Below are positions 1 through 6,529 of a stretch of DNA of 10,457 nucleotides, piece by piece (positions within the stretch are counted from its first letter, which is position 1; each line of letters starts with the position of its first letter). A program made the translations under genes and the position numbers. This DNA comes from Bordetella parapertussis (GTDB lineage Bacteria > Pseudomonadota > Gammaproteobacteria > Burkholderiales > Burkholderiaceae_B). The notes below the pieces were generated by a model. That model saw only the letters and a list, made by a program, of their open reading frames with translations, searched no databases and was not told the origin of the DNA. The stretch lies in the NCBI GenBank assembly GCA_945911685.1, contig CAMEAW010000091.1, positions 1-10,457 on the forward strand. Reading direction: 5' to 3'.

Positions 1-237
1 ATGGTGGCGCCTAAATTGAGCGCCGAGATCTACGATTTTATTGCTGGGTTGCCCGCCCAAGGCATTTCGGTATTGCTGATTGATCAGAATGTGCGTCAAT
101 GTGTCAGAGTGTCGACACACGTTTATGTGTTGGAGTTAGGTCGTAACAAAGTCAGTGGCAGTGTGCAGGATTTCGCGCAAGACCATACGTTGCGGGATTT
201 AATCGCGCAATGGGTGGATTATAAAATCGATTCTTAA
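1..237 (+). CDS. LivF-type ABC transporter ATP-binding protein, C-terminal fragment (5' end outside window)
   Basis: This is the last 78 residues of an ABC ATPase of the branched-chain amino acid (HAAT/LivF) family, which powers uptake of amino acids or related organic acids at the inner membrane. The window opens just after Walker B, in the D-loop region: the first residues MVAPKL align with the usual GLAPKL, so the methionine at position 1 is internal and not a start. The segment LLIDQN (residues 26-30) is the switch-loop strand, where this family has Gln in place of the usual His. It is followed by the family's C-terminal VYVLELGRNKVSG strand. The TAA stop is at 235-237. A binding-protein gene starts 18 nt downstream, so the two are almost certainly co-transcribed, with permease genes expected upstream. 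The substrate cannot be read from this fragment. Confidence 0.88.
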   Translation: MVAPKLSAEIYDFIAGLPAQGISVLLIDQNVRQCVRVSTHVYVLELGRNKVSGSVQDFAQDHTLRDLIAQWVDYKIDS

Positions 238-255
238 GCCCTTGAGGAGACTTAC

Positions 256-1482
256 ATGTTCAAACGTGAATTGTTAAAGGCCATTCTGGCTGCAAGTGTG
301 TTGTCTTTACCTGCCGCACAAGCTTTTGCCCAGGCAGATAAGCCGATTCGTATTGGTATGACAGTTTCGTCAAGTGGCACGTTCGCCTTGGCAGCACAGT
401 CTGGCCAACGCGGTGTTGAGATTTGGATTGATGATGTGAATGCGCGTGGTGGGATCGATATTGGTGGCGTCAAACGCAAACTTGAATTGGTCAAACTCGA
501 TGATCGCAGTGATAAAACGATTATTCCTAAAGTGTACGAAACCTTAATCAAAGAAGAAAAGTGTGACTTTTTGTTTGGACCCTTTGGCTCGACCCTGACC
601 AGTGCGGCAGCAAGTACGACCGAAACGAACAACAAGATGATGATTATTTGGTCTGCCTCTGCAGATTCAATTTACGCGCAAGGCTTTAAGTCGATTGTGT
701 CGGCTACGCAGATTGCCGGCACATTACTGGGCCAAAATGGCGTGCGTGCCTTGCACGCGATGGGCGTCAAAAAGATTGCGTTTGCCTACCTTGACGAGCC
801 GTTTCCGGCCTCGTTGACTCAAGGCGCTGTTGCCTTGGCAAAAGAGCTTGGCATGGAGGTCACGCAAAATGAGAAATTTGCCAAAGGCACCAAAGATTTC
901 AACATCATGATTCAAAAAGCCAAGGCCAGTGGTGCCGAGGCGTTTTATCCAACCGCCTACGAAGGTGACCAGATGATCATCGCGCGTCAATTGCGCGAAA
1001 CCAATGCGTTATTTAAAGCTGTCTATTTTGTCTATGCTTCACAACCACAGTTTTTGCAGCAAGCGGGTAAGGATGGCTTATACGCCTTAAGCCAAACGCT
1101 CTTGCATGAAAAAATTAACTGGAAGGTCACGCATGGTTTGAATCGTGAACAAATGACAGCTCGCTACGCAAAAATGTTTCCGAACGCTCAATATGCGCCT
1201 GATTTTCAGACCGCATTGGCTTATGGCGCAGGTGTCGTTGCAGAAGAGATGATTAAGAAGGCGCAGTCGTTAGATGCGGCAAAACTTAAGCAAGCGGCGC
1301 TTGACCTGAACGATAAGATCGTGACCATGACTGGCGAGTACAAAATCGACAATACTGGTAAACAGTTCAAAAACGAATTTGCCATTATGCAGAACATGCC
1401 AGCAGGCCCTGAAGTGGTTTACCCGCCAGCAGTGGCAACAGCAAAAGGTGTGTACCCAGCGCCAGCGTTTAACGCGCGGTAA
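256..1482 (+). CDS. Periplasmic substrate-binding protein of a branched-chain amino acid-type ABC transporter
   Basis: This 408-residue protein captures a small solute in the periplasm and delivers it to the Liv-type permease whose ATPase ends just upstream. It begins with a Sec signal peptide: a basic n-region (KRELLK), a hydrophobic core, and an AFA cleavage site at residues 23-25, with no lipobox Cys, so it is soluble rather than a lipoprotein. The mature part starts with the family's IRIGMTVSSSGTFA strand and has the length and layout of a Peripla_BP_6 (LivJ/LivK-like) two-lobe fold to about residue 390. The start is fixed by a GAGGAG-like site at 244-250, six bases before ATG 256. The gene lies 18 nt after the ATPase gene and is last in its operon, closed by a strong terminator. 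The ligand is unknown: members of this family bind branched-chain amino acids, amides, urea or aromatic acids. Confidence 0.93.
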   Translation: MFKRELLKAILAASVLSLPAAQAFAQADKPIRIGMTVSSSGTFALAAQSGQRGVEIWIDDVNARGGIDIGGVKRKLELVKLDDRSDKTIIPKVYETLIKEEKCDFLFGPFGSTLTSAAASTTETNNKMMIIWSASADSIYAQGFKSIVSATQIAGTLLGQNGVRALHAMGVKKIAFAYLDEPFPASLTQGAVALAKELGMEVTQNEKFAKGTKDFNIMIQKAKASGAEAFYPTAYEGDQMIIARQLRETNALFKAVYFVYASQPQFLQQAGKDGLYALSQTLLHEKINWKVTHGLNREQMTARYAKMFPNAQYAPDFQTALAYGAGVVAEEMIKKAQSLDAAKLKQAALDLNDKIVTMTGEYKIDNTGKQFKNEFAIMQNMPAGPEVVYPPAVATAKGVYPAPAFNAR

Positions 1483-1538
1483 ACGTGTACACGTTCTAGT
1501 CCAGGCTTTGACCGTGTGGCGCTCGTTAAGCGCACACG
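1482..1538. repeat. Palindrome plus bulged hairpin in the 3' region of the binding-protein gene
   Basis: A perfect 14-bp palindrome (AACGTGTACACGTT, 1482-1495) starts at the last base of the stop codon. A second inverted repeat pairs 1513-1523 with 1529-1538 (ten pairs, one bulged G, five-base loop CGTTA). The sequence ACACGTTCTAGTC at 1489-1501 recurs with one mismatch at 1534-1546, so the two elements share arms and could pair in alternative ways. Neither is followed by a T-run. They sit just upstream of the intrinsic terminator and would lie in the same 3' untranslated region. Role unknown; mRNA 3'-end protection or a protein-binding site is possible. Confidence 0.5.
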
Positions 1539-1557
1539 TGCTAGTCTCAGACAGATG

Positions 1558-1592
1558 CCGCGGCCTTGCTCTTAGCAATCGCCGCGGTTTTT
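1558..1592 (+). terminator. Strong rho-independent terminator of the ABC transporter operon
   Basis: Arm 1558-1564 (CCGCGGC) pairs with 1581-1587 (GCCGCGG), and inside it TTGCT (1566-1570) pairs with AGCAA (1574-1578) around a three-base loop. A run of five T follows at 1588-1592, continuing T-rich. The polarity fits termination of + strand transcription from the binding-protein gene. Its T-run reaches into the stop codon (1591-1593) of the converging crotonase gene. The opposite strand has no T-run after the stem, so I read it as one-directional. Confidence 0.88.
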
Positions 1593-2331
1593 ATCTTTTC
1601 AGCAACTTCGCCACAGCCGCCTGCGCTTCTTCTGATTGCAAGCGTTCAGAAAACAACTCAAACTCATACTTTAGCGTTTCATGCAGCATGGGGCGCTGCG
1701 CGTGCTTCATCATGCGTTTTGACAGCTGCAAGGCTTGCGGGGGCAGGGCGGCTAATTCGTCACCTAGCGCTTGTGCGATGGCTAAGGCTTGACCTGCGTT
1801 GGTGACCTGAGTGATAAATCCGGCCTCAAGCGCCTCTTGGGCGCCAAAGGTTTTGCCACGCAGCAACCAGTCTGACGCGCGCCGTGCGCCAACAATTTGT
1901 GCGAGCAAGACGCTTGAAGCACCTTCAGGGCAAAGCCCAAGTGCCACAAACGGGATCGTGAATAAGGCGTTGTCAGCCGCACAAATAAAATCACAATGCT
2001 GCAGCATCGTCACACCAATGCCGATGGCACGCCCCTCAACAGCCGCAATGATTGGCAAATCGCAATCGATCAGGCTGCGCAACAAAATGATGCCACCGCT
2101 GTCGCCCGAGGTGCGCGGTTTTTGAAAATCTTTTAGATCGTTGCCTGCCGTGAAGTAGTTACTCGCACCCGTTATCACAAGGGCACGACAGTCTTTGCTG
2201 GCGCTCGCCGTGCGGATATGCTCGGCTAAGGATAAATAGGTGGCAACGTCAAGCGCATTGCGACGCTCAGGGCGATTGATCGTCAGCGTAAGTACGCCGT
2301 TGTTTTCATGCGTTAAAACTGTAGCGTTCAT
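1591..2331 (-). CDS. Enoyl-CoA hydratase/isomerase family protein (crotonase fold)
   Basis: This 246-residue cytosolic protein acts on acyl-CoA thioesters. It shows the crotonase core: the N-terminal LTINRPERRNALD segment (residues 15-28), the first oxyanion-hole loop FTAGNDL (60-66) and the second, EGRAIGIGVTML (99-110). The Glu found in both-Glu hydratases (the E of the usual xPE motif) is replaced by Phe128, while the second acidic position is kept as Glu136 in GLCPEGASS. A single-Glu pattern is typical of delta3-delta2 enoyl-CoA isomerases and PaaG-like enzymes, so isomerase activity is at least as likely as hydration. The exact substrate is not readable. The start at 2331 has only a modest AGGA-like site upstream. 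It appears to be a single-gene unit, separated from the upstream gene on the same strand by a hairpin-rich gap and converging on the ABC operon. Confidence 0.9.
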   Translation of the reverse strand: MNATVLTHENNGVLTLTINRPERRNALDVATYLSLAEHIRTASASKDCRALVITGASNYFTAGNDLKDFQKPRTSGDSGGIILLRSLIDCDLPIIAAVEGRAIGIGVTMLQHCDFICAADNALFTIPFVALGLCPEGASSVLLAQIVGARRASDWLLRGKTFGAQEALEAGFITQVTNAGQALAIAQALGDELAALPPQALQLSKRMMKHAQRPMLHETLKYEFELFSERLQSEEAQAAVAKLLKR

Positions 2332-2373
2332 TGGCTAATCCTAAGATCCTGCTTGTCGTGGTCATCAATGCAA

Positions 2374-2415
2374 AAGGGTCAACCTCTGTCACTGCAGAGC
2401 TTGACCCTTCTTTTT
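2374..2415. terminator. Intrinsic terminator, probably bidirectional, after the Bax inhibitor-1 gene
   Basis: AAGGGTCAA (2374-2382) pairs with TTGACCCTT (2401-2409). Beyond one C/C mismatch, CTCTG (2384-2388) pairs with CAGAG (2395-2399) around a six-base loop. On the + strand the stem is followed by CTTTTT (2410-2415). On the - strand it is followed by a shorter T-run (TTTTG). Both flanking genes lie on the - strand, so the useful direction is probably to end the 2494-3198 gene before the crotonase gene, although the better T-run points the other way. Confidence 0.7.
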
Positions 2416-2430
2416 ACTCCAACTTGGCAC

Positions 2431-2478
2431 CTCGGTGTTGACCGAGATAATCAGCGTCTGGTGACTTGCGCCAGACGC
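2431..2478. repeat. Two further perfect hairpins in the same intergenic gap
   Basis: CTCGGT (2431-2436) pairs with ACCGAG (2441-2446) around a four-base loop. GCGTCTGG (2454-2461) pairs with CCAGACGC (2471-2478) around a nine-base loop. Neither is followed by a T-run on either strand. Together with the terminator at 2374-2415 they make three hairpins within about 105 bases, all in the 3' region of the Bax inhibitor-1 transcript. They may protect the mRNA end or form processing sites; this is inference. Confidence 0.55.
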
Positions 2479-2493
2479 CTGCAAACAAAAAAC

Positions 2494-3198
2494 TTAATCG
2501 CGACTGCCGCCTGTGATGCCTAAGATAGCGAGCAGGTTGGCAAACACGTTGTACACATCTAAGTAGATCGCAAGTGTTGCTGAAACATAGTTCGTTTCGC
2601 CACCGTTGACCACACGTTGTAGATCAATCAGCATGAAGGCTGAGAAGATCACAATCGCCACCACCGAAATGGTCAGCATCAGTGCAGGCAATTGCAAGAA
2701 GATGTTGGCGACGCTGGCAAGAATCAAGATCACCACGCCCACGAACATAAACTTACCTAGACCCGACAGATCACGTTTGATCGACGTCGCCAGTGTGGCC
2801 ATCGTGCCAAAGACGGCTGCTGTGCCACCAAAGGCAAACATCACCAATTGTGTGCCGTTGCTCATGCCGAGCACGTGGCCCAACAGGCGCGAGAGCATCA
2901 TGCCCATAAAGAACGTGAAGAGCAGCAGCAGGCCGACGCCTAGTGAAGTTTCTTTGTTCTTTTCGATCGCGTACATTAAGCCAAAAGCGCCAGCCAAAAA
3001 GATGATCATCGAGATGAACGGGCTAGTGGCCATGACTTTATTGATGCCGCTGTACATACCAAAGGCGGCGCCTAGTACGGTGGGTATCAGCGAAATGGCT
3101 AGCAGCCAATAGGTGTTACGCAGCACACGGTTACGTGTGGCGACGTCGGTGACGTCACTATATTGACCGGGGTTTAAAGAAGGACGATATTCAGACAT
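2494..3198 (-). CDS. Bax inhibitor-1/YccA family inner-membrane protein
   Basis: This 234-residue integral membrane protein has seven hydrophobic segments, at about residues 30-49, 59-78, 85-103, 115-137, 150-169, 171-192 and 206-228. That number and the total length are normal for the BI-1/YccA (TMBIM-like) family. Conserved family positions are visible: Asp192 in FMLIDLQ at the end of segment six, and YLDVYNVFANLLAILG (Asp214) in segment seven. Bacterial relatives include YccA, which binds and restrains the FtsH membrane protease, and calcium-leak channels such as BsYetJ; which role applies here is not shown by sequence. The start is supported by AGGAG (complement of 3205-3209), six bases upstream of ATG 3198. 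The 139-bp gap upstream and the terminator downstream suggest it is transcribed alone. I found no convincing -35/-10 pair in that gap. Confidence 0.93.
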   Translation of the reverse strand: MSEYRPSLNPGQYSDVTDVATRNRVLRNTYWLLAISLIPTVLGAAFGMYSGINKVMATSPFISMIIFLAGAFGLMYAIEKNKETSLGVGLLLLFTFFMGMMLSRLLGHVLGMSNGTQLVMFAFGGTAAVFGTMATLATSIKRDLSGLGKFMFVGVVILILASVANIFLQLPALMLTISVVAIVIFSAFMLIDLQRVVNGGETNYVSATLAIYLDVYNVFANLLAILGITGGSRD

Positions 3199-3337
3199 AG
3201 TTAGCTCCTGTCACTAAATTGAACTCAGGCTATTTAACATTAGCCATGAGTCTATGACCGAAAGCATACCTGACAGTTCCCTGAATGGCTAGATTTCCTA
3301 CAAAGTTTTTTGCAACGTCAGCGTCATTTACGTCGTT

Positions 3338-3769
3338 TCAGCTCAAACGGTGCGCTTTCAATTCGTGCCCCGCGGCTTTGTAGTGCGCCCAACGCGCGCG
3401 CGCCGCCGCCTTGTCATCTTCGTCTTCTGACACAATTTCAAGCACACGGGCGGTGTTGCCAAGCGTGGGCGGGCAGTGTTCATCTAGATTAAGTAGCCAC
3501 GCGTCGGCGGGTGCGCGCGCCAAGGCTTGTTCTAGGTCGGCAGAGACTAGCCAAATGGGTGTTTGTTCGGCCAGCGGGTCAGTGGCCATCACGTGCGGCA
3601 CAAAAGCCGTGGGTTCAACCCCCCACAGTTTTGTGTCATAGGTATTTAATCGCTTCGTATCGCGGCAATAGACCAGTAATTTGTGGCCCGCAAGGTATTG
3701 CTTGAGCGTGGTCTGACACGCTTGTGCGATTTTTTCAGTCGCGCCAAAAGCAAAATCGATACGGGCCAT
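3338..3769 (-). CDS. holC: DNA polymerase III subunit chi
   Basis: This 143-residue protein is the HolC/chi accessory subunit of the replicative polymerase, which links the clamp loader to single-strand binding protein (SSB). Recognisable features are the N-terminal MARIDFAFGATEK strand, the LLVYCRDTKRLNTYDTKLW segment (residues 31-49), the FVPH motif (56-59), WLVSADLE (73-80), and the C-terminal helix ending RARWAHYKAAGHELK. In E. coli chi the residues near this helix (around Arg128/Tyr131/Lys132) dock the SSB tail; Tyr130/Lys131 are the apparent equivalents here (alignment from memory). The length matches E. coli chi (147). The gene starts 7 nt after the pepA stop on the same strand, the well-known pepA-holC arrangement, so it is presumably co-transcribed with pepA. 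The partner subunit psi is poorly conserved outside gammaproteobacteria, so chi here may act mainly through SSB. Confidence 0.92.
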   Translation of the reverse strand: MARIDFAFGATEKIAQACQTTLKQYLAGHKLLVYCRDTKRLNTYDTKLWGVEPTAFVPHVMATDPLAEQTPIWLVSADLEQALARAPADAWLLNLDEHCPPTLGNTARVLEIVSEDEDDKAAARARWAHYKAAGHELKAHRLS

Positions 3770-3776
3770 GCTGAAC

Positions 3777-5291
3777 CTAAGCCTGATTGATCAGATATTG
3801 CAGCAACATCGGCACAGGGCGACCCGTCGAGCCTTTTTCGCCACCGCCACGCCACGCCGTGCCCGCGATATCTAGGTGTGCCCAAGGGTATGCTTTGGCA
3901 AAACGCGCTAAGAAGCAAGCCGCCGTCACCGCGCCGCCAGGTTGGCCCCCAATGTTGGCCATGTCGGCAAAGTTTGATTTCAGCTGCTCTTGGTAGGCAT
4001 CATCGAGCGGCAAGCGCCAAGCCGTATCCATCGATTGCTTGCCCGCCGCCAATAAGGCCTCAGCCAAGGCGTCATCACTTGCGAACAGGCCGGTATTGAC
4101 CTTGCCCAACGCGACGACGCAGGCACCCGTTAGGGTTGCGATATCCACTACGGCTGACGGTTTAAAACGCTCGGCATAGGTGAGGGCATCGCATAAAATT
4201 AAGCGGCCTTCAGCGTCGGTGTTGAGGATTTCAATGGTCTGGCCAGACATACTGGTGACGACATCACCAGGTTTGTTGGCTGTGCCGCTTGGCATGTTTT
4301 CGCAGGTGGGGATCAGGCCAATGATTTCGCCAGGCAAACCGATTTCAGCGACTGCACGCAACGTGCCCAAGACGCTTGCCGCGCCGCACATATCAAACTT
4401 CATTTCGTCCATGGTGGCGGCTGGTTTGATCGAGATACCACCCGAGTCAAACGTAATGCCTTTGCCGACTAAAACGATCGGTCCGGCCGCAGCTTTCGCA
4501 CCGCGCTTAGCTGCAACCGCTTTGCCCTTGTAATGCAAAACGATAAAGCGAGGTTGCTCGGCCGAGCCGCGCGCAACAGATAAAAACGAGCCCATTTTGA
4601 GCGCTTCGATTTGTTTGCGATCTAGCACCTTGACGCTAATGCTTTTGAACTGCTTACCCAAGGCTTTTGCTTCTTCGCCTAAATAGGTGGGGGTACAGAT
4701 ATTGCCGGGTAAATTACCCAGCGTGCGGGCCAATGACATGCCGTGGGCTAGTGCGCCCCCTTCGGTCACGCCCAGTGTGGCGGCTGCTTTATCTGTTGCG
4801 TTTGCAAACTGAAGTGTCAGCTTTTTAAGCTTTGGGCGAGCGTTGAGATCAGGTTTGCCAAAGCTGGCATCGTAGTGATAAGTGGCTTCGCCGCAGGCCG
4901 CGGCGGCAGAGCGTGCGCGATCGCGCACAGGCGCTGCAGCGCAGTCAATCGCAGACAGCGTTGAGGTCGCTTCAGTCAGGCGTGCCTGCACACAATACCC
5001 AGCAAACGCTTGTTCGGCGCGCGCATGCGTGCGTGGCGTGTACTCGGCTTGTTTGCCGAGCCCAACCAAGACGATGCGAGGTGCCGCGACACCTTCGAGG
5101 TTACGCAAAACTAAGGTTGAACCCGCCCGCGCGGTGAACTCTGCTTTGATGACGGCGCGCACGGCACCGTTGCTGGCACGATCAAGGGCATCGGCGGCAA
5201 CACTTAACACCCCGTCGGTGAAGACCCCCACAGCGATCGCGGGCGTTTTAGTCTGATGTGGGCTGGCTGAAATGCTGATGCTGAAATCCAT
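3777..5291 (-). CDS. pepA: Leucyl aminopeptidase (M17 family)
   Basis: This 504-residue cytosolic two-metal aminopeptidase removes N-terminal residues from peptides during protein turnover. The C-terminal catalytic domain is complete. Lys277 and Asp282 (VGKGITFDSGG), Asp300 (MKFD), and Asp359 and Glu361 in the M17 signature NTDAEGRL (357-364) are the metal ligands. Lys289 and Arg363 are the catalytic residues. All are offset by exactly 7 from the E. coli PepA numbering as I recall it. The N-terminal domain (about 1-170) is the variable regulatory half. A short Ala/Lys/Gly-rich insert (about 256-270) precedes the catalytic core. E. coli PepA is also a DNA-binding protein (XerA/CarP), but I cannot tell whether that applies here. 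The start ATG at 5291 has only a weak AGG upstream. It is divergent from cysB across a 145-bp gap and leads directly into holC. Confidence 0.96.
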   Translation of the reverse strand: MDFSISISASPHQTKTPAIAVGVFTDGVLSVAADALDRASNGAVRAVIKAEFTARAGSTLVLRNLEGVAAPRIVLVGLGKQAEYTPRTHARAEQAFAGYCVQARLTEATSTLSAIDCAAAPVRDRARSAAAACGEATYHYDASFGKPDLNARPKLKKLTLQFANATDKAAATLGVTEGGALAHGMSLARTLGNLPGNICTPTYLGEEAKALGKQFKSISVKVLDRKQIEALKMGSFLSVARGSAEQPRFIVLHYKGKAVAAKRGAKAAAGPIVLVGKGITFDSGGISIKPAATMDEMKFDMCGAASVLGTLRAVAEIGLPGEIIGLIPTCENMPSGTANKPGDVVTSMSGQTIEILNTDAEGRLILCDALTYAERFKPSAVVDIATLTGACVVALGKVNTGLFASDDALAEALLAAGKQSMDTAWRLPLDDAYQEQLKSNFADMANIGGQPGGAVTAACFLARFAKAYPWAHLDIAGTAWRGGGEKGSTGRPVPMLLQYLINQA

Positions 5292-5373
5292 GTGGGAAAC
5301 CTGTGCATGTTAAGGAGTTATGTGAATTATCCCGCATGTTCTAAATGCGATAGAAGCTTATGATGAAAAGTTA

Positions 5374-5402
5374 TTTAGTTTATCTTCTATATTACTTATA
5401 AT
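5374..5402 (+). promoter_or_regulatory. Probable cysB promoter
   Basis: A perfect TATAAT (5397-5402) stands 34 nt before the cysB ATG, with TTTAGT (5374-5379, three of six consensus positions) 17 nt upstream of it. The surrounding 5355-5412 segment is strikingly AT-rich compared with the neighbouring genes. CysB-type regulators bind extended AT-rich sites and commonly repress their own gene, so autoregulation here is plausible but inferred. The divergent pepA promoter must lie in the same gap; a GATAAT on the minus strand (5325-5330) is a possible -10 but lacks a convincing -35. Confidence 0.6.
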
Positions 5403-5426
5403 CGTACTTTATTTGGCGCAGTCTCA

Positions 5427-5431
5427 CAGGA
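5427..5431 (+). promoter_or_regulatory. Ribosome binding site that fixes the cysB start
   Basis: CAGGA at 5427-5431 lies five bases before ATG 5437. This, together with the family-typical N-terminus MNLQQFRFVRET, selects this ATG over an in-frame TTG at 5413 that would add eight unsupported residues. Confidence 0.75.
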
Positions 5432-5436
5432 CCCTC

Positions 5437-6384
5437 ATGAATTTGCAACAGTTTCGCTTCGTTCGAGAAACCATCCGCCGTGGCTTCAATCTTACCGAAG
5501 CCGCTCGCAGTTTGTTCACCTCACAGCCTGGGGTCAGCAAAGCGATTCTTGAGTTCGAAGACGAGCTGGGTGTGCAGATTTTTGAGCGGCACGGCAAGCG
5601 CATTAAAGGGCTGACCAAGCCCGGCACGGCGGTGGCGCAGGTCGTCGAGCGCATTATGCGCGAGGTCGATAATCTCAAAAAAGTCAGTGATGAATTTGCG
5701 CGGCGCGACGAGGGCAGTCTGGTGATCGCCTGTACGCATACGCAGGCGCGTTACGTACTTCCTAAAATCATCCCCGCGTTTCGTAAGCAGTTTCCCAAAG
5801 TGCACTTATCGCTGGCCGAGGGCAGCCCGCCGCAGTTGGCCCAGATGGTGTTGCACGAGCAGGCCGACCTGGCCATCGCCACCGAGTCGCTGGCGCTGAC
5901 CCCGGGGCTTGAGACGTTGCCCTGTTACACCTGGGAGCACACCGTGGTGGTGCGCCCCGAGCACCCTTTGGCAACACTTTCGCATAAAAAGGGTTTTGCC
6001 CTGACCCTTGAAGACGTCGCCCGCTATCCCCTAGTGACCTACGATCGCGCTTTTTCAGGGCGCCGCTCGGTCGACGGGGCATTTGAGGCAAAAGGGCTGC
6101 GTCCGGATATCGTGCTTGAGGCGATTGATGCCGATGTGATTAAAACCTATGTCGATGTTGGCTTGGGGATCGGGATCATCGCAGGCGTGGCCTACGAGCC
6201 GCTGCGCGACACCAACTTGGTCAGTATCCCCGCTGGGCATCTGTTTGGAGTGCAAACAACGCGTATTGCGCTGAAATCAGGCGTGTTTTTGCGCGACTAT
6301 GTGTATACCTTAATCGCAATGCTCACCCCCGAGTTGAGCGAAAGCGAAATCCGCGAACGTGTTGAAAGTAAACAAGAAAAATAA
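5437..6384 (+). CDS. cysB: CysB-family LysR-type transcriptional regulator
   Basis: This 315-residue regulator belongs to the LysR family, CysB branch, which activates sulfate/thiosulfate uptake and cysteine biosynthesis in response to acetylserine-type inducers. The N-terminal winged helix-turn-helix (residues about 3-62) includes the branch-typical TSQPGVSKAILEFEDELG (28-45) and FERHGKRIKGLT (49-60). A linker helix follows (65-90), then the two-lobed effector domain (about 92-300). Thr100, Thr102, Gln103, Thr149 and Trp166 occur at the same numbers as the sulfate/inducer pocket residues I recall for Klebsiella CysB; Thr201 is the near-equivalent of Thr202. The start is the ATG at 5437 with CAGGA ahead of it. 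It is divergent from pepA and has no sulfur genes beside it in this window. Burkholderiales often carry more than one CysB-like protein (for example SsuR), so the exact regulon is uncertain. Confidence 0.93.
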   Translation: MNLQQFRFVRETIRRGFNLTEAARSLFTSQPGVSKAILEFEDELGVQIFERHGKRIKGLTKPGTAVAQVVERIMREVDNLKKVSDEFARRDEGSLVIACTHTQARYVLPKIIPAFRKQFPKVHLSLAEGSPPQLAQMVLHEQADLAIATESLALTPGLETLPCYTWEHTVVVRPEHPLATLSHKKGFALTLEDVARYPLVTYDRAFSGRRSVDGAFEAKGLRPDIVLEAIDADVIKTYVDVGLGIGIIAGVAYEPLRDTNLVSIPAGHLFGVQTTRIALKSGVFLRDYVYTLIAMLTPELSESEIRERVESKQEK

Positions 6385-6468
6385 TTTTTAATCGAATTAA
6401 AAATAATTAAATTTCCCGATATAGGTAAAATAAAGTTAGTCTTTTAATGCGAATGCGTATTATTCCGC

Positions 6469-6496
6469 TTGTTTTATAAATAAGAATCATTATCAT
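6469..6496 (+). promoter_or_regulatory. Probable promoter of the DUF2325-type gene
   Basis: TTGTTT (6469-6474) and TATCAT (6491-6496) are separated by 16 nt and match three and five of six consensus positions. They lie about 35 nt before the start codon, in an AT-rich gap. The Fur-like site covers most of the spacer and the -10 box, the geometry expected for repression. Confidence 0.5.
6476..6494 (+). promoter_or_regulatory. Fur-box-like operator
   Basis: The 19 bases ATAAATAAGAATCATTATC match the Fur consensus GATAATGATAATCATTATC at 14 of 19 positions, with the central base and the right half-site (ATCATTATC) perfect. The site overlaps the proposed -10 box. A much weaker resemblance lies upstream at 6445-6463 (about 9 of 19). 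This suggests repression of the downstream small gene when iron is plentiful; the conclusion is inference from the match and its position. Confidence 0.6.
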
Positions 6497-6529
6497 CTAG
6501 GCTGTTCACCTTTTTTAATTGGAGCAGCT

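Noticed and set aside
252..635. A 127-codon open frame on the minus strand opposite the binding-protein gene
   Set aside because: It is antisense to a gene with a signal peptide, ribosome binding site and family-typical sequence, and its own product has no recognisable features.
5312..5325. AAGGAG followed by ATG-TGA on the plus strand, a possible start-stop element
   Set aside because: The spacing is only two bases, there is no promoter before it, and it lies upstream of the cysB promoter, so it would not be in the cysB mRNA.
5413..5436. In-frame TTG start extending CysB by eight residues
   Set aside because: CysB proteins begin MNLQQFRFVRE, and the ATG at 5437 has CAGGA five bases upstream; the extension has no such site.
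6384..6404. Nine-bp inverted repeat ATTTTTAAT/ATTAAAAAT after cysB as a terminator
   Set aside because: The stem contains only A and T pairs and has no T-run after it; it is more likely chance in an AT-rich gap.
6445..6463. A second Fur box upstream of the DUF2325-type gene
   Set aside because: Only about 9 of 19 positions match, too weak to list as a feature on its own.
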